From the NCBI GenBank assembly GCA_009924875.1, contig RFQQ01000002.1:1-39970 (forward strand): a stretch of 39,970 nt of DNA. Reading direction: 5' to 3'. The notes beneath the pieces are model-generated. The model worked only from the letters and a program-made list of their open reading frames with translations, did not search any database and was not told where the DNA came from. A program made the position numbers and the translations under genes. This DNA is from Actinomycetota bacterium. GTDB taxonomy: Bacteria; Actinomycetota; Acidimicrobiia; Acidimicrobiales; Ilumatobacteraceae. Positions 37,767-39,970 of the stretch are shown here, in pieces; the first letter of the stretch is position 1; every line of letters begins with the position of its first letter.

Positions 37767-38794
37767 CGACTCCCTCAACTCTGCTCTCGGCAGCGACCGG
37801 GGGGTTTGTCTCGGTCGATGTCCGGCCTTGGCACTGGCTCGTGCTCGTATCGGTCATCACCGCGATGCTCTTGATCGATCTGCTGGTCGTGCATCGGGAG
37901 GCGCACGAGGTCCACATCCGCGAAGCGGCGGTCGAGTCCGCTGTGTGGATTGGATGCGGTTTGGCGTTCGCGGCGGTCGTCGGCTGGTGGTTCGGTCTCG
38001 CGGCGACGGGCGAATACGTATCGGGCTATCTGATCGAGAAGAGCCTGAGTATCGACAACGTGTTCGTCTGGGCGCTGATCATGGGGCATTTCGGCGTCCC
38101 GCAACGCCATCAGCATCGGGTGTTGTTCTGGGGCATCTTCGGTGCGCTCGTCATGCGGGCGATCTTCATCTTCGCGGGTGTCGCGGTGATCGAGCGCTTC
38201 GACTGGGTGCTCTACCTCTTCGGCGCCTTCCTCCTGTTCACCGCGGGGCGCCTCGTCTTCTCCTCGAAGGACCACGTCGATCCCGCCGACAGCGCGTTTC
38301 TGCGGGCGGTAGGGCGGGTTGTTCCCTCAACCCCGGAGATGGACGGACAGCGACTCTTCACCCGCATCGATGGGCGACGACTGGCCACCCCACTCTTCTC
38401 GGTGCTCGTTCTGGTGGAGGCGACCGATGTCGTCTTCGCGGTTGACAGTGTGCCCGCCGTGCTCGCGGTGAGTCGTGAGCAGTTCATCGTCTTCGCCTCG
38501 AACGCCTTCGCGATTCTTGGCTTGCGGGCTCTCTACTTCCTGCTCGCCGACATGCATCACCGATTCCGGTTCCTTCAGCAGGGTCTCGCGACCATCCTCG
38601 GTTTCGTCGGCCTGAAGATGATCGTCCACTCGTGGTTCCACGTCCCGACCTGGCTCTCCCTCGCGGTGATCGCCATCGTGCTGACCTCGGCGATCGGCTT
38701 CTCACTCAAGGCCGAGTCCCTCGAGGAGCAGGCGGCCCTCGCTGGCCGTGGCGTGACCGGCGCGGGCTCAGAGCAGGTGGAGACCGAGAAGTAG
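37763..38794 (+). CDS. TerC-family integral membrane protein
   Basis: YLIEKSLSIDNVFVWALIM, FWGIFGALVMRAIFIFAG, VLVEATDVVFAVDSVPAVLAV, FASNAFAILGLRALYF. Confidence 0.94.
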   Translation: MTTPSTLLSAATGGFVSVDVRPWHWLVLVSVITAMLLIDLLVVHREAHEVHIREAAVESAVWIGCGLAFAAVVGWWFGLAATGEYVSGYLIEKSLSIDNVFVWALIMGHFGVPQRHQHRVLFWGIFGALVMRAIFIFAGVAVIERFDWVLYLFGAFLLFTAGRLVFSSKDHVDPADSAFLRAVGRVVPSTPEMDGQRLFTRIDGRRLATPLFSVLVLVEATDVVFAVDSVPAVLAVSREQFIVFASNAFAILGLRALYFLLADMHHRFRFLQQGLATILGFVGLKMIVHSWFHVPTWLSLAVIAIVLTSAIGFSLKAESLEEQAALAGRGVTGAGSEQVETEK

Positions 38795-38803
38795 ATTCGG
38801 TCC

Positions 38804-39970
38804 ATGGCGATCGCGGACGACGACATCGAACGCATCCGCTCGGCCGCCTCGATCGTCGACGTCGTCGGCGCGCATGTCCAACTCAAGCGAGCGGGTCGGA
38901 ACTGGGTTGGTCTCTGTCCGTTCCACGGTGAGAAGACCCCCTCGTTCAACGTTCGCGAGGAGACCGGTCGCTACAAGTGCTTCGGTTGCGACGCCGCCGG
39001 GGATGTCTTCAACTTCGTGCAGTCGATGGAGCACACCGACTTCGTCGGAGCGGTGGAGCACCTCGCCAACCGTCTTGGCATCCAGCTGAACTACACCTCG
39101 ACCGGACAGTCCAAGGAACGGGCGAGGCGCAAGCGGCTCGTGGCGACCATGGGTTCGGCTGTCGACTGGTACCACGACCGCCTGTTGAACTCGCCGGATG
39201 CGCGCGCGGCGCGCGACTACCTGCGTGGGAGGGGGCTCGCCGGAGAGACCGCTCGAACCTTCCGCCTTGGATGGGCCCCCGATGACTGGGACCTCCTGTC
39301 TGGGGCCCTCGATGCTCCTCGAGACGATCTGGTGGCGACAGGACTTGCCTTCATCAACCGGCGTCAGCGTCTTCAGGACGCGTTCCGAGCTCGGGTGATC
39401 TTCCCGATCTTCGATGAGAATGGTGAAGCGGTTGCTCTCGGGGGGCGCATCCTGCCCGGCTCCGACGATCCCGCGAAGTACAAGAACTCCTCGGAGACGC
39501 CGATCTACACGAAGTCACGGACCCTCTATGGGTTGAACTGGGCGAAGTCGGAGATCGTGCGGCAGAACCGGGCGATCGTGTGCGAGGGATACACCGACGT
39601 CATTGGCTTCCACTCGAGCGGGCTTCCGATCGCGGTCGCCACCTGCGGGACGGCCTTCACCGAGGAGCACGTGCGCCTGCTGAAGCGGTACACGTCGCGG
39701 GTGGTGTTGGCCTTCGACGCTGATGCAGCGGGTCAGGGCGCGGCCGAGCGTTTCTATGAGTGGGAGCAGAAGTACGACATCGAGGTCTCCGTGGCGCGCT
39801 TTCCGGGTGGCCGCGATCCGGGAGATCTGGCGCTCGATAACCCGGAGGCGCTCGCGGCGAGCATCGATTCCGCCACACCGTTTCTCGCGTTCCGACTCGA
39901 TCGAGTGTTGCAGGCCCAGCCGGCGGAGACGCCCGAGCAGCGGGTGCGCGCGGGCGAGCGCGCCATGGCC
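38804..39970 (+). CDS. dnaG: DNA primase DnaG (3' end beyond window)
   Basis: Hand translation of 389 open codons; zinc finger CPFHGEKTPSFNVREETGRYKCFGCDAAGDVFNFV, VCEGYTDVIGFHSSG, VLAFDADAAGQGA. Confidence 0.95.
   Translation, partial: MAIADDDIERIRSAASIVDVVGAHVQLKRAGRNWVGLCPFHGEKTPSFNVREETGRYKCFGCDAAGDVFNFVQSMEHTDFVGAVEHLANRLGIQLNYTSTGQSKERARRKRLVATMGSAVDWYHDRLLNSPDARAARDYLRGRGLAGETARTFRLGWAPDDWDLLSGALDAPRDDLVATGLAFINRRQRLQDAFRARVIFPIFDENGEAVALGGRILPGSDDPAKYKNSSETPIYTKSRTLYGLNWAKSEIVRQNRAIVCEGYTDVIGFHSSGLPIAVATCGTAFTEEHVRLLKRYTSRVVLAFDADAAGQGAAERFYEWEQKYDIEVSVARFPGGRDPGDLALDNPEALAASIDSATPFLAFRLDRVLQAQPAETPEQRVRAGERAMA

Overview
High-GC, actinobacterial-type chromosomal window (Acidimicrobiia-like is my inference). 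It is densely coding and mostly + strand. Positions 1-20 kb hold a division/cell-wall (dcw) cluster: mraZ-rsmH-ftsL-ftsI-murE-mraY-murD-ftsW-murG-murC-murB-ftsQ-ftsZ-yggS-sepF, followed by ileS, a DksA-like gene with a Lys/Ala-rich tail, lspA and rluD. murF is missing from its usual place, and ftsZ is split into two ATGA-coupled ORFs. From 21 kb on: an Rrf2 regulator, an alkaline-phosphatase-superfamily phosphodiesterase, a Bpa/PafE-like proteasome activator, dnaE, a conserved-looking unknown, a nitroreductase, a DUF255/thioredoxin-like protein, a GroES-like protein with an HbYX-type tail, hisI, trpE, ygfZ-like, a site-2 protease, ppdK, an AIM24-family protein, terC and the 5' part of dnaG. 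dnaG is open to the window edge and so is absent from the ORF track. Main observations: (1) five TGGNN repeats at exact 10-bp period upstream of mraZ, a probable MraZ operator; (2) the ftsZ split; (3) a GroES-like protein ending ...STGLYL, resembling proteasome-docking tails, in the same window as a Bpa ending GTYL; (4) a recurrent TANNNT box 6-8 nt before start codons, suggesting widespread leaderless transcription, in some cases with the upstream stop codon doubling as the -10; (5) a 26-bp dyad before dnaE. No rRNA, tRNA, CRISPR or mobile element was recognised. All calls are by eye; no database search was run.
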